DNA of 64,000 nt from Mesorhizobium sp. M9A.F.Ca.ET.002.03.1.2 (GTDB lineage Bacteria; Pseudomonadota; Alphaproteobacteria; Rhizobiales; Rhizobiaceae). Below the pieces are notes generated by a model. That model was given only the letters and a program-made list of their open reading frames with translations, had not been told where the DNA came from and made no database searches. Positions 33,830 through 44,519 of this stretch are shown here, piece by piece. The DNA lies in the NCBI RefSeq assembly GCF_003952365.1, contig NZ_CP034443.1, positions 1,605,001-1,669,000 of the forward strand, in the 5' to 3' direction. Positions within the stretch are counted from its first letter, which is position 1. Each line of letters starts with the position of its first letter. The translations under genes were made by a program, and so were the position numbers.

Positions 33830-34324
33830 TCAGCTGGGCGGCTTGGCCGCCGCGTAGATGACGACCTTTCCAGGATCGTCGAATTCCACGGCGAGAACGT
33901 CTTCGGTCAGCACGCGCCGCGAGTCGATGGCGTTGAACAGCAATGCGTTCGCCTCGATCTCCTCGCGCAGTTCCGCAATGTCGTCCTGATGCTGCTCGAC
34001 CTTGGTTTCTATCGCCGGCGGCAGGCCGCCTTCCGTGCGCGCGGCGTCGGTAAGGAACACGATATCGACCTTGTCGAGCTTGGACGTCTTGCGCACCGTG
34101 CCGATATTTTCACGCGTCCGGTCGATCGCCGTGGTGACTTTGCCTGCTTCGACAGCCGTGTTGGTCTCTTCCTGCCCGACCTCCGAGCCGATGATCTTGT
34201 TGACAGTGTCCGGGCCTTCAAGGCCCTGTGCATTCAGCGCGGCCTGGGGAACGCTCGCCGCGAGAAACGCAGTTGCGGCAATCATATGCAGCCATCTTGT
34301 GTCGGGGAAGGTGGTGATCGCCAT
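33830..34324 (-). CDS. Exported protein of unknown function
   Basis: 164 residues. The N-terminal signal sequence (HMIAATAFLAASVPQAALNAQ) is preceded by a polar stretch; an alternative start at the second Met would shorten it. The mature protein is acidic and helical (VNKIIGSEVGQEETNTAVEAGKVTTAIDRTRENIGTVRK, then VEQHQDDIAELREEIEANALLF). No family recognised. It is opposite in strand to the surrounding urease genes. Confidence 0.7.
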   Translation of the reverse strand: MAITTFPDTRWLHMIAATAFLAASVPQAALNAQGLEGPDTVNKIIGSEVGQEETNTAVEAGKVTTAIDRTRENIGTVRKTSKLDKVDIVFLTDAARTEGGLPPAIETKVEQHQDDIAELREEIEANALLFNAIDSRRVLTEDVLAVEFDDPGKVVIYAAAKPPS

Positions 34325-34450
34325 CGCTCGCTCTCAGGGTCCCTTTCGAGACTCGTTGCTACGCCAAACAATCGGAACGTATCCGGCCTTGCGAAGGTTC
34401 CCTTCCCGATGCGGCAGGCCGACCTTGTGCCGGCCCGCCATAACGCATCG

Positions 34451-34834
34451 TCAGCTCGCTTTCTTGGTGATCAAGGTCAGGGCGCCATTGGCATCCATGC
34501 TGGCGGCGATCACTTGCGCCGAGGTGAGTCCCTTGGCTTCGAGTGCGGATTTGACCTGGGGCGTCGCGTCGATCGAGCCGCGCAATTTCTGCAGGCCGTC
34601 CTCGCCGCGCTTGGCGATCACTTCGTTGACCTTCGTCTTCGTTTCCTCGGGCAGTTCCTCGATATCGACGATGTTGACGGTCTGAATCGTCGGCACGGCG
34701 GGCTGAGCGCCGGGTGCCGCGGGAGCGGGCGAAGCCGGCGGCTCGCCGGGTTGCGGCGCAGGCTGTTGCTGGGCGCTGGCAGCTGTCGCGAGCAGGAGGG
34801 AGGCGGCGGCTGCGAGAGGTATCGTTTTGCGCAT
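34451..34834 (-). CDS. Exported Pro/Ala-rich protein of unknown function
   Basis: 127 residues with signal peptide MRKTIPLAAAASLLLATAASAQ|Q. A Pro/Gln/Ala-rich linker follows, then a folded part (TIQTVNIVDIEELPEETKTKVNEVIAKRGEDGLQKLRGSIDATPQVKSALEAKG). The similarity of length and layout to the neighbour at 33830 (exported, small) suggests a paired function. Unknown family; inserted within the urease cluster on the opposite strand. Confidence 0.72.
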   Translation of the reverse strand: MRKTIPLAAAASLLLATAASAQQQPAPQPGEPPASPAPAAPGAQPAVPTIQTVNIVDIEELPEETKTKVNEVIAKRGEDGLQKLRGSIDATPQVKSALEAKGLTSAQVIAASMDANGALTLITKKAS

Positions 34835-34913
34835 GGATCTTCCTTTCCATCGAGTGGCAAACGGTCGTTTTGGGGTGACCCTGCCACCTCAAACGTTAAA
34901 TGGGATCGGAAAG

Positions 34914-34954
34914 TGTCGCCCAGCGGGTCATTGCGTGACCATAAGGTGGCGACA
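34914..34954. promoter_or_regulatory. Nested palindrome upstream of ureC
   Basis: Outer arms TGTCGCC (34914-34920) and GGCGACA (34948-34954) enclose an inner dyad GGTCA-TTGCG-TGACC (34926-34940). It lies about 60 bp before the ureC start, in the promoter region shared with the minus-strand exported gene. Likely an operator or structured leader. Confidence 0.5.
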
Positions 34955-35013
34955 ATGTGGGGCCGCGCTTCGACAGGCTGGGATATTGGGCCCTATTTCG
35001 GGAGCAATTGCTG

Positions 35014-36726
<1,713 letters not shown>

Positions 36727-36764
36727 GTTTAAAGCTGTGTCAGGAATGCAGCACGGGACATACT

Positions 36765-37199
36765 ATGGACGAGCAAAAGAAAGCGGCCTTGATTTCGAGA
36801 ATGGAACCAGTGGAAAGGTACAATGACGGCGTTACTCCGCTCACCATGCCGCTGGTTACGCTGGAGGAGTATTTTGACGGGGCTGACGGAGAGGCGGGAC
36901 TCTTGTGCAACAGTCCGGAAGCACCTGACAATGATACGATTTTGCGGGCTTTCCAGTCGATACGAGAGAGACCCAAAGTTCATGACGTTCGGATAGCAAT
37001 CACACAGTGCGACACCGGAGAATGGCCGTTCTCGGACAAAATCGTTATTACGACGTGCGCCAGTGAAGGAGACGTGATTGGCTGGTTGCCATCGGGCTTT
37101 GAGCCGGACGAAACTTGGGAGGGAGACGTAGATCATCTGCCAGCGGAGACGATTGAAGTTCCGTCCGGTTACCGAAAGCTATGGCTCTGGTATGATTGA
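36765..37199 (+). CDS. Unknown soluble protein within the urease cluster
   Basis: 144 residues from ATG 36765. No signal peptide or transmembrane segment. Acidic: LEEYFDGADGEAGLLCNSPEAPDNDTILRAFQSI, then EWPFSDKIVITTCASEGDVIGWLPSGFEPDETWEGDVDHLPAETIEVPSGYRKLWLWYD. The base composition is visibly less GC-rich than flanking ure genes and several codons (e.g. AGA, ATA) are less typical. This suggests recent acquisition. I do not recognise a family; the size and acidity recall immunity-type proteins but no toxin is adjacent. Confidence 0.62.
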   Translation: MDEQKKAALISRMEPVERYNDGVTPLTMPLVTLEEYFDGADGEAGLLCNSPEAPDNDTILRAFQSIRERPKVHDVRIAITQCDTGEWPFSDKIVITTCASEGDVIGWLPSGFEPDETWEGDVDHLPAETIEVPSGYRKLWLWYD

Positions 37200-37235
37200 G
37201 GCTGTATCTGCTGCAGCAGCTCATAGAACCGACAT

Positions 37236-37829
37236 ATGGCAACCGAAATAGCCTCTCCCCACGACATCTTCCCGCACATCCGCATCGTCATGGGCATGGT
37301 GATCGGCCTCGGCGTCACGCGCCTTCTGTCAGGGCTGGCCCGCATCGTCCAGCACCCAGGCCAGTACCGACTATACTCCGTGCATCTGGCCTGGGTCAGC
37401 TCCATGCTGTTGTTGCTGGTGCATTTCTGGTGGTGGGAATTCGGCCTCTACACCCTCGAGACCTGGACCTTCGGCAAATACCTGTTCATCATCTTCTACG
37501 CCGTCATCCTGTTCATGCTGTGCGCGTTGCTGTTTCCGGACTCGATGCTCGACTACACCAGCTACGAAGATTTTTTCTATTCGCGCCGTGCCTGGTTCTT
37601 CGGCCTGCTGGCGACGACCTATCTGCTCGACGTGATCGACACGCTGCTGAAAGGGCCGGAGCATTTCGCCCATTTCGGCGTTGAATATTTGATCCGTACG
37701 CCGGTTTTCGTCGCGCTTTGCATCGTCGCGATACTCGTTCGCGACCGCCGCTTTCACATCGCCTTCGTCGCCGGCACGCTGGTCTATCAGATATCCTTCA
37801 TCCTGCGGCTCTTCGACACGATCGCCTGA
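37236..37829 (+). CDS. Polytopic membrane protein of unknown function
   Basis: 197 residues, about six hydrophobic segments, with aromatic-rich loops (HFWWWEFGLYTLETWTFGKYLFIIFY and DYTSYEDFFYSRRAWFFGLL). It begins MATEIASPHDIFPHIRIVMGMVIGLGVTRLLSG. No named family is recognised. It is preceded by ORF144 and followed by a repeat element before ureE. Confidence 0.7.
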   Translation: MATEIASPHDIFPHIRIVMGMVIGLGVTRLLSGLARIVQHPGQYRLYSVHLAWVSSMLLLLVHFWWWEFGLYTLETWTFGKYLFIIFYAVILFMLCALLFPDSMLDYTSYEDFFYSRRAWFFGLLATTYLLDVIDTLLKGPEHFAHFGVEYLIRTPVFVALCIVAILVRDRRFHIAFVAGTLVYQISFILRLFDTIA

Positions 37830-37841
37830 CTACGGCGCCGC

Positions 37842-37929
37842 GCGTCCTTTCGGACACGCAAAGGACGCTGTAGAAACTTGATTTGGCGCATGATCCTTTC
37901 CGAAATCGAATACGATTTCGGGCTCATGC
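37842..37929. repeat. Composite intergenic hairpin element upstream of ureE
   Basis: Two adjacent stems: GCGTCCTTT (37842-37850) with AAAGGACGC (37860-37868), then GCATGATC...GAAATCG (from 37888) with CGATTTC...GCTCATGC (to 37929). The first looks like a terminator for the 197-residue gene; the second is a dispersed rhizobial-type repeat. It lies about 60 bp before ureE. Confidence 0.6.
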
Positions 37930-37987
37930 ACCGCCATTGGGCCGATGTTCGCGATGGGTTAGGGTTACGCAAAAGGCAGGTTTTGAC

Positions 37988-38569
37988 ATGAAGCTCGACA
38001 TCCGCACCGACTTCACCAAATTCCCGCGTGCCGTCTCGGTGCTCGCCGCAGGCAAAGCGGGAGCGGTCACGCCCTATGATCGTGCCGTGCTTGCCCATGA
38101 CGAGCGGCATCTGCGCCGCCGGGTCATTGAAACTGCCGGCGGCGACAAGGTGTTGGTCGATCTCGCCGAACCGGTTGCCTTGGGCGATCGCGACCGGCTG
38201 GTGCTGGAGGATGGCCGTCATATCGAGATCGTCGCGGCTGAGGAGCCGCTCTACGACATCCGCGCCGAGAGCGCCGTGCACCTGGCCGAGCTCGCCTGGC
38301 ATATCGGCAACCGGCATCTTGCGGCCGCCATCGAGGCGGAACGCATCCTCATCCTGCGCGATCATGTCATCAAGGCGATGCTGGAAGGCCTGGGTGCAAC
38401 CGTGAACGACGTTTCCGAACCGTTCGTGCCGGTGCGCGGCGCCTATTCCGGCCATGGCCACGATCACGGTCATGCCCATGCCAAAGCACATGCGCACAGC
38501 CACGCTGAGGCGCACAGCCATAGTCACAGCGAATCGCATTCTCATTCGCACAGCCACCACCATGACTGA
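37988..38569 (+). CDS. ureE: Urease accessory protein UreE (nickel metallochaperone)
   Basis: 193 residues. The core is UreE ([12 protein letters not shown]...[74 protein letters not shown]). The last about 40 residues form a His-rich tail ([18 protein letters not shown]...HSHSHHHD) for Ni storage. UreE passes Ni to UreG. Confidence 0.94.
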   Translation: MKLDIRTDFTKFPRAVSVLAAGKAGAVTPYDRAVLAHDERHLRRRVIETAGGDKVLVDLAEPVALGDRDRLVLEDGRHIEIVAAEEPLYDIRAESAVHLAELAWHIGNRHLAAAIEAERILILRDHVIKAMLEGLGATVNDVSEPFVPVRGAYSGHGHDHGHAHAKAHAHSHAEAHSHSHSESHSHSHSHHHD

Positions 38570-39233
38570 CCAGCCTTCCAGCGTCGCTTTGTTGCGGCTC
38601 ATGGCGTGGCTGTCGCCTTCCTTCCCGGTCGGCGGCTTCTCCTACAGCCATGGCCTCGAACGCGCCGTGCAGGACGGGCTGGTTGCCGACAGCGAAAGCC
38701 TCGCCGCATGGCTGGAGACGCTGGTCGAGATGGGCTCCGGCTGGAACGATGCCGTGCTGTTTGCCGAAAGCTGGCGGCGCGCGCGCCAAGCCGGCGATCT
38801 CGACGAGATCGCCGCACATGCCGAGGCCTTGGCCGGCTCGCGCGAGCGCCATGCCGAGACCATGCTGCAGGGCGCGGCCTTCCTGAAGGCGGCATCGGCC
38901 TGGCCGGGTCAGGTGCTGGACCGTCTCCCGGCCGAGTGTCCTTATTGCGTCGCTGTCGGTGCCGTTGCCGGCGGCAACGCAATTGCCTTGCAGGACGCGC
39001 TGTCAGCCTTCCTGCAGACCTTCTTTTCCAACCTCGTCCAGGCCGCGATCAGGCTCGGCGTCGTCGGCCAGACGGGCGCCACCACGCTGCTTGCTGGCTT
39101 CGAGCCGCTGGCGCTCACCGTCGCCGCTCGTGCCGCGCGCTCGAGCCTTGATGACCTCGGCGGCTGCGCCTTCGTCTCGGACGTCATGGCGATGAAGCAC
39201 GAAACGCAATATTCGCGGCTGTTCCGCTCATGA
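38562..39233 (+). CDS. ureF: Urease accessory protein UreF
   Basis: 223 residues from ATG 38562, overlapping the ureE stop by 8 bp. Typical Ure[31 protein letters not shown], then [42 protein letters not shown]. It activates UreG in the UreDFG complex. Confidence 0.94.
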   Translation: MTDQPSSVALLRLMAWLSPSFPVGGFSYSHGLERAVQDGLVADSESLAAWLETLVEMGSGWNDAVLFAESWRRARQAGDLDEIAAHAEALAGSRERHAETMLQGAAFLKAASAWPGQVLDRLPAECPYCVAVGAVAGGNAIALQDALSAFLQTFFSNLVQAAIRLGVVGQTGATTLLAGFEPLALTVAARAARSSLDDLGGCAFVSDVMAMKHETQYSRLFRS

Positions 39234-39667
39234 TCGTCCTCGCCTTCGCGCTCTCGCTCGTTCTGCTGCTGATCACCACGCTGCATGTCTATTGGGGCAT
39301 CGGCGGCATCTGGCCGGGCAGGGATGCTGCCTCCTGCGCCCATGCCGTGGTCGGCTTCCGCGGCGTCGACGAGATGCCGGCGCCCTTCGCCAGCTTCGCC
39401 GTTGCCGCATGCCTCGGCCTGGCGACACTGTGGCCGATGGCGCTTGAAGGCGTCTTTGCCACGCCCTTTCCCAAGGCCGGGCTCGCCGCCACATCGCTAT
39501 TCATCGCGCTGGTTTTCCTGGGTCGTGGCGTCATTGGTTTCACGCCCTGGTGGCGCCGGCTGGCGCCGGAACAGCCTTTCGCGCGACTCGATGTCAGCTA
39601 TTATTCGCCGCTCTGCCTGTTAATCGGGCTTGGCTTCGCCATTCTTGCCATCACGGAGTTCCCCTAG
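39230..39667 (+). CDS. DUF3995 membrane protein
   Basis: 145 residues with four helices. [52 protein letters not shown] matches DUF3995. Start ATG 39230 in an ATGA overlap with ureF; the stop is directly before ureG. Function unknown, but the tight coupling implies co-expression with urease maturation. Confidence 0.83.
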   Translation: MIVLAFALSLVLLLITTLHVYWGIGGIWPGRDAASCAHAVVGFRGVDEMPAPFASFAVAACLGLATLWPMALEGVFATPFPKAGLAATSLFIALVFLGRGVIGFTPWWRRLAPEQPFARLDVSYYSPLCLLIGLGFAILAITEFP

Positions 39668-40309
39668 ATGACACAAGCCAACGGCCCTCTTCGCATCGGC
39701 ATCGGCGGCCCCGTCGGCTCCGGCAAGACGACGCTCACCGAAAAGCTCTGCAAGGCGCTGCGCGACGAGTTCTCCATCGCCGTCGTCACCAACGACATCT
39801 ACACCAAGGAAGATGCCATGATGCTGGCCCGGCTTCAGGCGCTGTCCGAGGATCGTATCATCGGGGTCGAGACCGGCGGCTGCCCGCACACCGCCATCCG
39901 CGAGGACGCCTCGATCAATCTGCAGGCGATTGCCGAGATGAACAAAAGATTCCCCGATCTCGATATCGTCTTCATCGAATCGGGCGGCGACAACCTCGCT
40001 GCCACGTTCTCTCCGGACCTCGCCGACCTGACGCTTTATGTCATCTCGGTCTGCCAGGGCGAGGAGATCCCGCGCAAGGGCGGGCCGGCGATCACCCGCT
40101 CCGACTTCCTGGTCATCAACAAGAGCGATCTCGCCCCCTATGTGAACGTCAATCTCGACGTCATGGAGGCAGACGCCGCCCGCATGCGCGGCAAGCGGCC
40201 ATTCGGCTTCACCGACCTGTCGCGCGGCAAGGGCCTGCAGGAGGTGGTCGATTTCATCGTCGAGCAGGGCGGACTGCGGGTCGGCGCCTCCACGAGCACG
40301 GCTGCGTAA
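39668..40309 (+). CDS. ureG: Urease accessory GTPase UreG
   Basis: 213 residues. The P-loop [21 protein letters not shown] (from about residue 11), [15 protein letters not shown], the metal-binding CPH in [32 protein letters not shown], and the guanine motif [10 protein letters not shown] are all present. It hydrolyses GTP to drive Ni insertion. Confidence 0.97.
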   Translation: MTQANGPLRIGIGGPVGSGKTTLTEKLCKALRDEFSIAVVTNDIYTKEDAMMLARLQALSEDRIIGVETGGCPHTAIREDASINLQAIAEMNKRFPDLDIVFIESGGDNLAATFSPDLADLTLYVISVCQGEEIPRKGGPAITRSDFLVINKSDLAPYVNVNLDVMEADAARMRGKRPFGFTDLSRGKGLQEVVDFIVEQGGLRVGASTSTAA

Positions 40310-40394
40310 GGCAACGGCGCTCGTCTGTGCCAAACGAAACCGGTTGCGCGCCCCTCCGGCGTGCGGCATCCTTGCTTCTTTCACGGAGGTTTCG

Positions 40395-41162
40395 ATGAGC
40401 GTCGCCCGCCTGCAGAAGGAACCGCTGACCAACCTGCCCTTCCACGAGGAGCGCGTCGATCTGGCTTGCGCCTTCCGCTGGACGGCGCGGCTCAACATGC
40501 ATGAGGCGGTGGCCAATCACTTTTCGCTGGCCGTCAACGACGACGGCTCGCAATTCCTGATGAACCCGAACCAGGTGCATTTCTCGCGCATCAAGGCGAG
40601 CGACCTGCTTTTGATCGACGCCAACGATCCCGGCACGCTGTCCGGCCCCAATGCGCCCGACCCGACGGCATGGGGCCTGCACGGCGCCATCCATCGCAAT
40701 GTGCGCCATGCGCGCTGCGTCATCCATGTGCACTCGATCCACGCCACGGTGCTCGCTTCGCTCGCCGACTCGACGCTGCCGCCGATCGACCAGAACTCGG
40801 CGATCTTCTTCAACCGCCATGTCGTCGACGGCCATTATGGCGGGCTTGCCTTCGAGGAGGAGGGCGAACGCTGCTCGCAGCTGTTGACCGATCCGAAGGT
40901 CAAGGTGATGGTCATGGGCAATCATGGCGTGCTGGTCATCGGCGATACCGTCGCCGACACCTTCAACAGGATGTTCTATTTCGAACGCGCCGCCGAGACC
41001 TACATCAAGGCGCTGTGGACCGGCCGTCCGTTGCGGGTCCTGTCGGACGAGATCGCCGAAAAGGCAGCAAGGGAACAGGAAGATTATCCCGGCCAGGCCG
41101 AACGGCACCTCAGCGAATTGAAGGCGATCCTCGACGAGCAGGAGCCGGTCTACCGGAACTGA
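40395..41162 (+). CDS. Class II aldolase/adducin-domain protein
   Basis: 255 residues from ATG 40395, with GGAGG 10 nt upstream. The class II aldolase fold shows Zn-binding His residues in CVIHVHSIHATVLASLAD and GNHGVLVIGDTVADTFNRMFYFERAAETYIKAL. An N-terminal aromatic/Glu-rich stretch (FHEERVDLACAFRWTARLNMHEAVANHFSLAV) is also typical. Substrate unknown; many relatives act on sugar-phosphate or oxo-acid adducts. Confidence 0.85.
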   Translation: MSVARLQKEPLTNLPFHEERVDLACAFRWTARLNMHEAVANHFSLAVNDDGSQFLMNPNQVHFSRIKASDLLLIDANDPGTLSGPNAPDPTAWGLHGAIHRNVRHARCVIHVHSIHATVLASLADSTLPPIDQNSAIFFNRHVVDGHYGGLAFEEEGERCSQLLTDPKVKVMVMGNHGVLVIGDTVADTFNRMFYFERAAETYIKALWTGRPLRVLSDEIAEKAAREQEDYPGQAERHLSELKAILDEQEPVYRN

Positions 41163-41167
41163 GAGCC

Positions 41168-41197
41168 CCTTCTCCCCGTATAGTGACGGGGAGAAGG
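41168..41197. terminator. Hairpin with 10-bp stem after the aldolase gene
   Basis: CCTTCTCCCC (41168-41177), 10-nt loop, GGGGAGAAGG (41188-41197): a perfect stem just after the stop at 41162. This CTTCTCCCC/GGGGAGAAG hairpin is widely dispersed in rhizobial genomes and probably ends the transcript. Confidence 0.65.
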
Positions 41198-41273
41198 ACG
41201 CTCTTATCGCCGGTTTCGCCGAATCATCGGCGATGCAGGACGAGTATCTGGTTGCGACCGCCCCGCCTCGAGC

Positions 41274-41906
41274 TTAAAGCCCCAGCTCAGCCCTCAATTC
41301 GTCGGCGCTGTTGATGTTTGCCGCGCCGGGCGGCCCTTGCATGGGCGCTTCCGGCCAGAAGATCGTCCTCATCCCCGCCGCCAGCCCGGCCGTAACGCCG
41401 GTCACGCTGTCGTCGACGGCCACGGCATCGGCTGGATCGACACCGGCCAGCCAGGCAGCCCTCAGGAAGGGTTCGGCGTGCGGCTTGCCTTCATGCACGT
41501 CATTGCGGCTGACTGTCTTCATGCCGGGATAGACGAGGCCGACCGCGCGCAGATTGGCGTCGACGATCAGCCGGTCGGAATTGGACACCACCGCTTGCGC
41601 CACGCCAAGCGCGCGCAGTTCGTTGAAGATCTCGATCGCGCCGGGGCGCGGCTTCAGCGTCTCGGCCATCGGCAGATAGTGGTCGTATTTGCGTACGATC
41701 CAGTCGTCGAAGGGCAGGTCGAGGCCGAACTCGTCGCGCAGCATCTCGTAGACCGGCCATGCGGCAATGCCGAGCACCCGCTCATGCAGGTTGACCGGCG
41801 CCGCGATGCCGACGCTATGCAGCGCCGCCACCAGCGCAGCCTCGTGCAACGGCTCGCTGTCGACCAGTGTGCCGTCCATATCCCAGAAAACCGCTTTCGG
41901 CGTCAT
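41274..41906 (-). CDS. HAD-superfamily sugar-phosphatase-like hydrolase
   Basis: 210 residues from ATG 41906. Motif I DMDGTLVDSEPLHEAAL (catalytic Asp pair), motif II VVSNSDR, motif III Lys in HEGKPHAEPFLRAA and motif IV AVDDSVTGVTAGLAAGM. The beta-phosphoglucomutase-like helical cap is present. It hydrolyses a phosphosugar or similar. It is divergent from the SorC regulator gene, with GCAATTGC palindromes between. Confidence 0.87.
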   Translation of the reverse strand: MTPKAVFWDMDGTLVDSEPLHEAALVAALHSVGIAAPVNLHERVLGIAAWPVYEMLRDEFGLDLPFDDWIVRKYDHYLPMAETLKPRPGAIEIFNELRALGVAQAVVSNSDRLIVDANLRAVGLVYPGMKTVSRNDVHEGKPHAEPFLRAAWLAGVDPADAVAVDDSVTGVTAGLAAGMRTIFWPEAPMQGPPGAANINSADELRAELGL

Positions 41907-42020
41907 GCAAGGCTCCTTTTTCGATCCCCTTAAAGCGTTTGTGATTGGAGATAAACCTTCGAACCGACGTCGGCGAAGCCGGCATAGGCCGAATCCTCTC
42001 TCGTTCGTCCGAAAATGCAA

Positions 42021-42047
42021 GCAATTGCTCTGATGATAGGCAATTGC
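42021..42047. promoter_or_regulatory. Pair of GCAATTGC palindromes (candidate SorC operator)
   Basis: GCAATTGC occurs at 42021-42028 and again at 42040-42047, 19 bp apart (centre to centre). They lie between the divergent HAD phosphatase and SorC-type regulator genes. Repeated symmetric sites with roughly two-turn spacing suit a SorC tetramer; assignment is inferred. Confidence 0.45.
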
Positions 42048-42114
42048 GCGCAACCGCATTCCCTGCAAGACTATACCGCCCGCTTCATTGCTCGGCGGGC
42101 TTGGGAGGCAAAGG

Positions 42115-43071
42115 TTGAATTCGCGGCAGGACAGCGGCAGCAGCAGATTGGACGACGCGGCACGCGCCGGCTGGCTCTATTATGTTGCCGGCAACACGCA
42201 GGACCAGATCGCCTCGACGCTCGGCATTTCGCGGCAGACGGCGCAGCGATTGGTGTCGCTGGCGGTGTCGGAGGGGCTGATCAAAGTGCGTGTCGACCAT
42301 CCGATCGCCAATTGCCTCGACCTCGCGGCGCGGCTGAAATTGCGCTTCGCGCTCGATCTGGTCGAAGTGGTGCCGAGCGATCCCGCTTCCTCCTCCACCG
42401 TCATCGGCATCGCCGAGGCGGCGGCTGCCGAGATCGAGAGACGGTTGCGGTCGCCGGTCCCGATCGTCATGGCGATCGGCACCGGCCGTACGCTAAAGGC
42501 GGCAATCGAGCAGCTGCCGCCGATGGAATGCCCGCAGCATAAGGTCGTGTCGCTGACCGGCAACATCTCGCCCGACGGCTCGGCCGCTTTCTACAACGTC
42601 ATCTTCACCATGGCCGACAGGGTCAAGGCGCGGTCCTTCCCGATGCCGCTTCCGGTCATCGCCTCCTCGCCGGAGGAGCGCGAGATGCTGCACAACCAGC
42701 CGATGATCCGTTCGACATTGGCGCTGGCGGCAGAGGCCGACGTCACGTTCGTCGGTATCGGCGATCTCGGCCCCAAGGCGCCGCTTTACGAGGACGGCTT
42801 CATCTCTGAGAGTGAGTTGAAAGCGCTGCAAAAGGCAGGCGGCGTCGCCGAGATCGTTGGCTGGGTGTTCGATCGCGAAGGCCGCATGATCGAAGGCATC
42901 ACCAACGACCGGGTGTCGTCGGCTGCGTTGCCGTCGCGCGAAAAGTCGCTGGTGATCGCCTTGGCCATGGGCGAGCGCAAGCTGCCAGGCATCCTTGCGG
43001 CTGTGAACCGGCGGCTGGTCAACGGCCTCATCACCGATGAGCGGACCGCCGCCGCCCTGCTGGCCGGCTAA
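42115..43071 (+). CDS. SorC-family sugar-binding transcriptional regulator
   Basis: 318 residues from TTG 42115, chosen for the GGGAGG 8 nt upstream. N-terminal HTH: AARAGWLYYVAGNTQDQIASTLGISRQTAQRLVSLAVSEGLIKV. The effector domain has VMAIGTGRTLKAAIEQL, VVSLTGNISPDGSAAFYNV and DVTFVGIGDLGPKAPLYEDGFIS. SorC regulators sense phosphosugars. It is located about 1.5 kb before the sorbitol/mannitol operon, which makes it a candidate SmoC. Confidence 0.87.
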   Translation: MNSRQDSGSSRLDDAARAGWLYYVAGNTQDQIASTLGISRQTAQRLVSLAVSEGLIKVRVDHPIANCLDLAARLKLRFALDLVEVVPSDPASSSTVIGIAEAAAAEIERRLRSPVPIVMAIGTGRTLKAAIEQLPPMECPQHKVVSLTGNISPDGSAAFYNVIFTMADRVKARSFPMPLPVIASSPEEREMLHNQPMIRSTLALAAEADVTFVGIGDLGPKAPLYEDGFISESELKALQKAGGVAEIVGWVFDREGRMIEGITNDRVSSAALPSREKSLVIALAMGERKLPGILAAVNRRLVNGLITDERTAAALLAG

Positions 43072-43092
43072 TTGGGGATAAGCCCGGCAGGG

Positions 43093-43278
43093 CTATTGGC
43101 GCCGGCCGCAAGGATCGTTGCCGTCCAGAAAACCCATGTCGCGCTGCAGATGCGGCGGCAGTTCCCTGATGTCGAGATAGACTCGCTTCTTCGCGGCATG
43201 CCGTGCAAATCCGCGCGCCAGCCACGAAAACCAGCCGTAGCCTGGAGTGAGAAGCAGTTTTTCCTGTACCGTGGTCAT
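43093..43278 (-). CDS. Short DUF1127-like protein
   Basis: 61 residues from ATG 43278. The C-terminal half (YLDIRELPPHLQRDMGFLDGNDP) follows the DUF1127 pattern (L..LD.R.L.DIG.). It is Arg/Lys-rich. DUF1127 proteins in Agrobacterium regulate RNA and nutrient uptake. It is divergent from the LysR gene. Confidence 0.58.
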   Translation of the reverse strand: MTTVQEKLLLTPGYGWFSWLARGFARHAAKKRVYLDIRELPPHLQRDMGFLDGNDPCGRRQ

Positions 43279-43388
43279 GATCGTCAGCCTTCGCTATGTC
43301 TGGAAGAAAGGGATCGTCGACCACAAATATCGGCCTGACGGCGCATTGCTGCCAATCAAACGTCGATCACGGCCCATAAGGAGGGCTT

Positions 43389-44297
43389 ATGCCTGAACTC
43401 AAGTCCCGGCAGATATCCCAGCTCCCGCCGCTTGCCGCGATCCGGGTGTTCGAGGCGGTGGCGCGGCATCTATCCTTCACCAAGGCAGCCGAGGAACTCG
43501 GCATGACGCAGGCGGCGGCGAGCTACCAGATCAAGCTCCTGGAAGAGCGCGTCGGCGCGCCTCTGTTCCTGCGCCGTCCCAAGCAGATCGTGCTGACCGA
43601 GGCGGGGCAACGTATGGCTCCCGCGGTCAGCGAGGCCTTCGCCCTATTAAGCGGAGCCTATGCCGCTGCGCGCAGCGGCGCCGATGGCGTGCTGTGCGTT
43701 TCGACGCTGCTGACGTTTGCCTCCAACTGGCTGGCCCGCCATCTCGGCTCGTTCCAGGTCGCGCATCCGTCGCTGGCAGTGCGCCTCGACACCTCGAACC
43801 GCCTGGTCGATTTCGCCCGCGAGGATATCGATATCGCCATCCGCTCCGGCGGCGGCACCTGGCCGGGCGTCGAGGTTCACAAGCTTTTCAATGCGGATTT
43901 CACGCCGGTTCTGAGCCCGCAGCTCGCAGCCAGCATCGGCGGTGTCAGGGAACCGGCGGACCTGCTGCGTTTGCCGATCCTTGATCCCAGCGACATCTGG
44001 TGGCGGGACTGGTTTATCGCTGCCGGCCTGCCGGTCGAGGAACTGGCCCAGCGCCCCGGCTCCAGCATGGGTGCGCAGGCCTATGAGGCCAACGCCGCGA
44101 TTGCCGGGCAGGGCGTGGCGATCGTGACCAGGGCGCTGTTCAGTGCCGAACTTGCCGACGGCCGCCTGATCCAGCCTTTCGATCTGGTCGGCGACGACGG
44201 CCACGCCTATTGGCTGGTCTATCCCCAGGCACGGCGCAACGTGCCGAAGATCCGCGCTTTTCGCGACTGGATCCTGGCCGAGATCGCCGGCCAATAG
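43389..44297 (+). CDS. LysR-family regulator (GcvA-like)
   Basis: 302 residues with AAGGAGGG upstream of ATG 43389. The winged HTH is AAIRVFEAVARHLSFTKAAEELGMTQAAASYQIKLLEERVGAPLFLRR. The substrate-binding part (RLDTSNRLVDFAREDIDIAIRSGGGTWPGVEVHKLFNADFTPVLSPQL) is typical of GcvA/AmpR-type members. Target unknown; it lies upstream of the smo operon but has its own terminator-like hairpin after it. Confidence 0.88.
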   Translation: MPELKSRQISQLPPLAAIRVFEAVARHLSFTKAAEELGMTQAAASYQIKLLEERVGAPLFLRRPKQIVLTEAGQRMAPAVSEAFALLSGAYAAARSGADGVLCVSTLLTFASNWLARHLGSFQVAHPSLAVRLDTSNRLVDFAREDIDIAIRSGGGTWPGVEVHKLFNADFTPVLSPQLAASIGGVREPADLLRLPILDPSDIWWRDWFIAAGLPVEELAQRPGSSMGAQAYEANAAIAGQGVAIVTRALFSAELADGRLIQPFDLVGDDGHAYWLVYPQARRNVPKIRAFRDWILAEIAGQ

Positions 44298-44349
44298 TCG
44301 ATAATCCATTCGATCAAGTGGGTGTCGAAATCCGACATTTCGCGCGCCA

Positions 44350-44370
44350 AAGACCGGTCCTAGCGGTCTT
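44350..44370 (+). terminator. Terminator-like hairpin after the LysR gene
   Basis: AAGACCG (44350-44356), loop GTCCTAG, CGGTCTT (44364-44370), followed by CAAAATTT. The stem and weak A/T tail separate the LysR transcript from the smo operon. Confidence 0.5.
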
Positions 44371-44444
44371 CAAAATTTCCCCGAAAGCGTCTGGAACCGG
44401 ACGCCGCACGAGCTTGCGTGCTGCGCTGCAGCAACGAATCCGCC

Positions 44445-44473
44445 TTGACATAATTCACGCAAAGTGAGTAATT
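44445..44473 (+). promoter_or_regulatory. Candidate smoE promoter
   Basis: TTGACA at 44445-44450 is followed 17 bp later by GTAATT (44468-44473), a weak -10. Between them is a short dyad TCAC-GCAAA-GTGA (44455-44467). The AATTGCC after it shares the AATTGC core with the GCAATTGC sites upstream of the SorC regulator. The smoE ATG is 47 bp downstream. Confidence 0.4.
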
Positions 44474-44519
44474 GCCCATAGCCAAGGCAAATGCTCAACT
44501 TGGTCTATGGGAGGAATTG

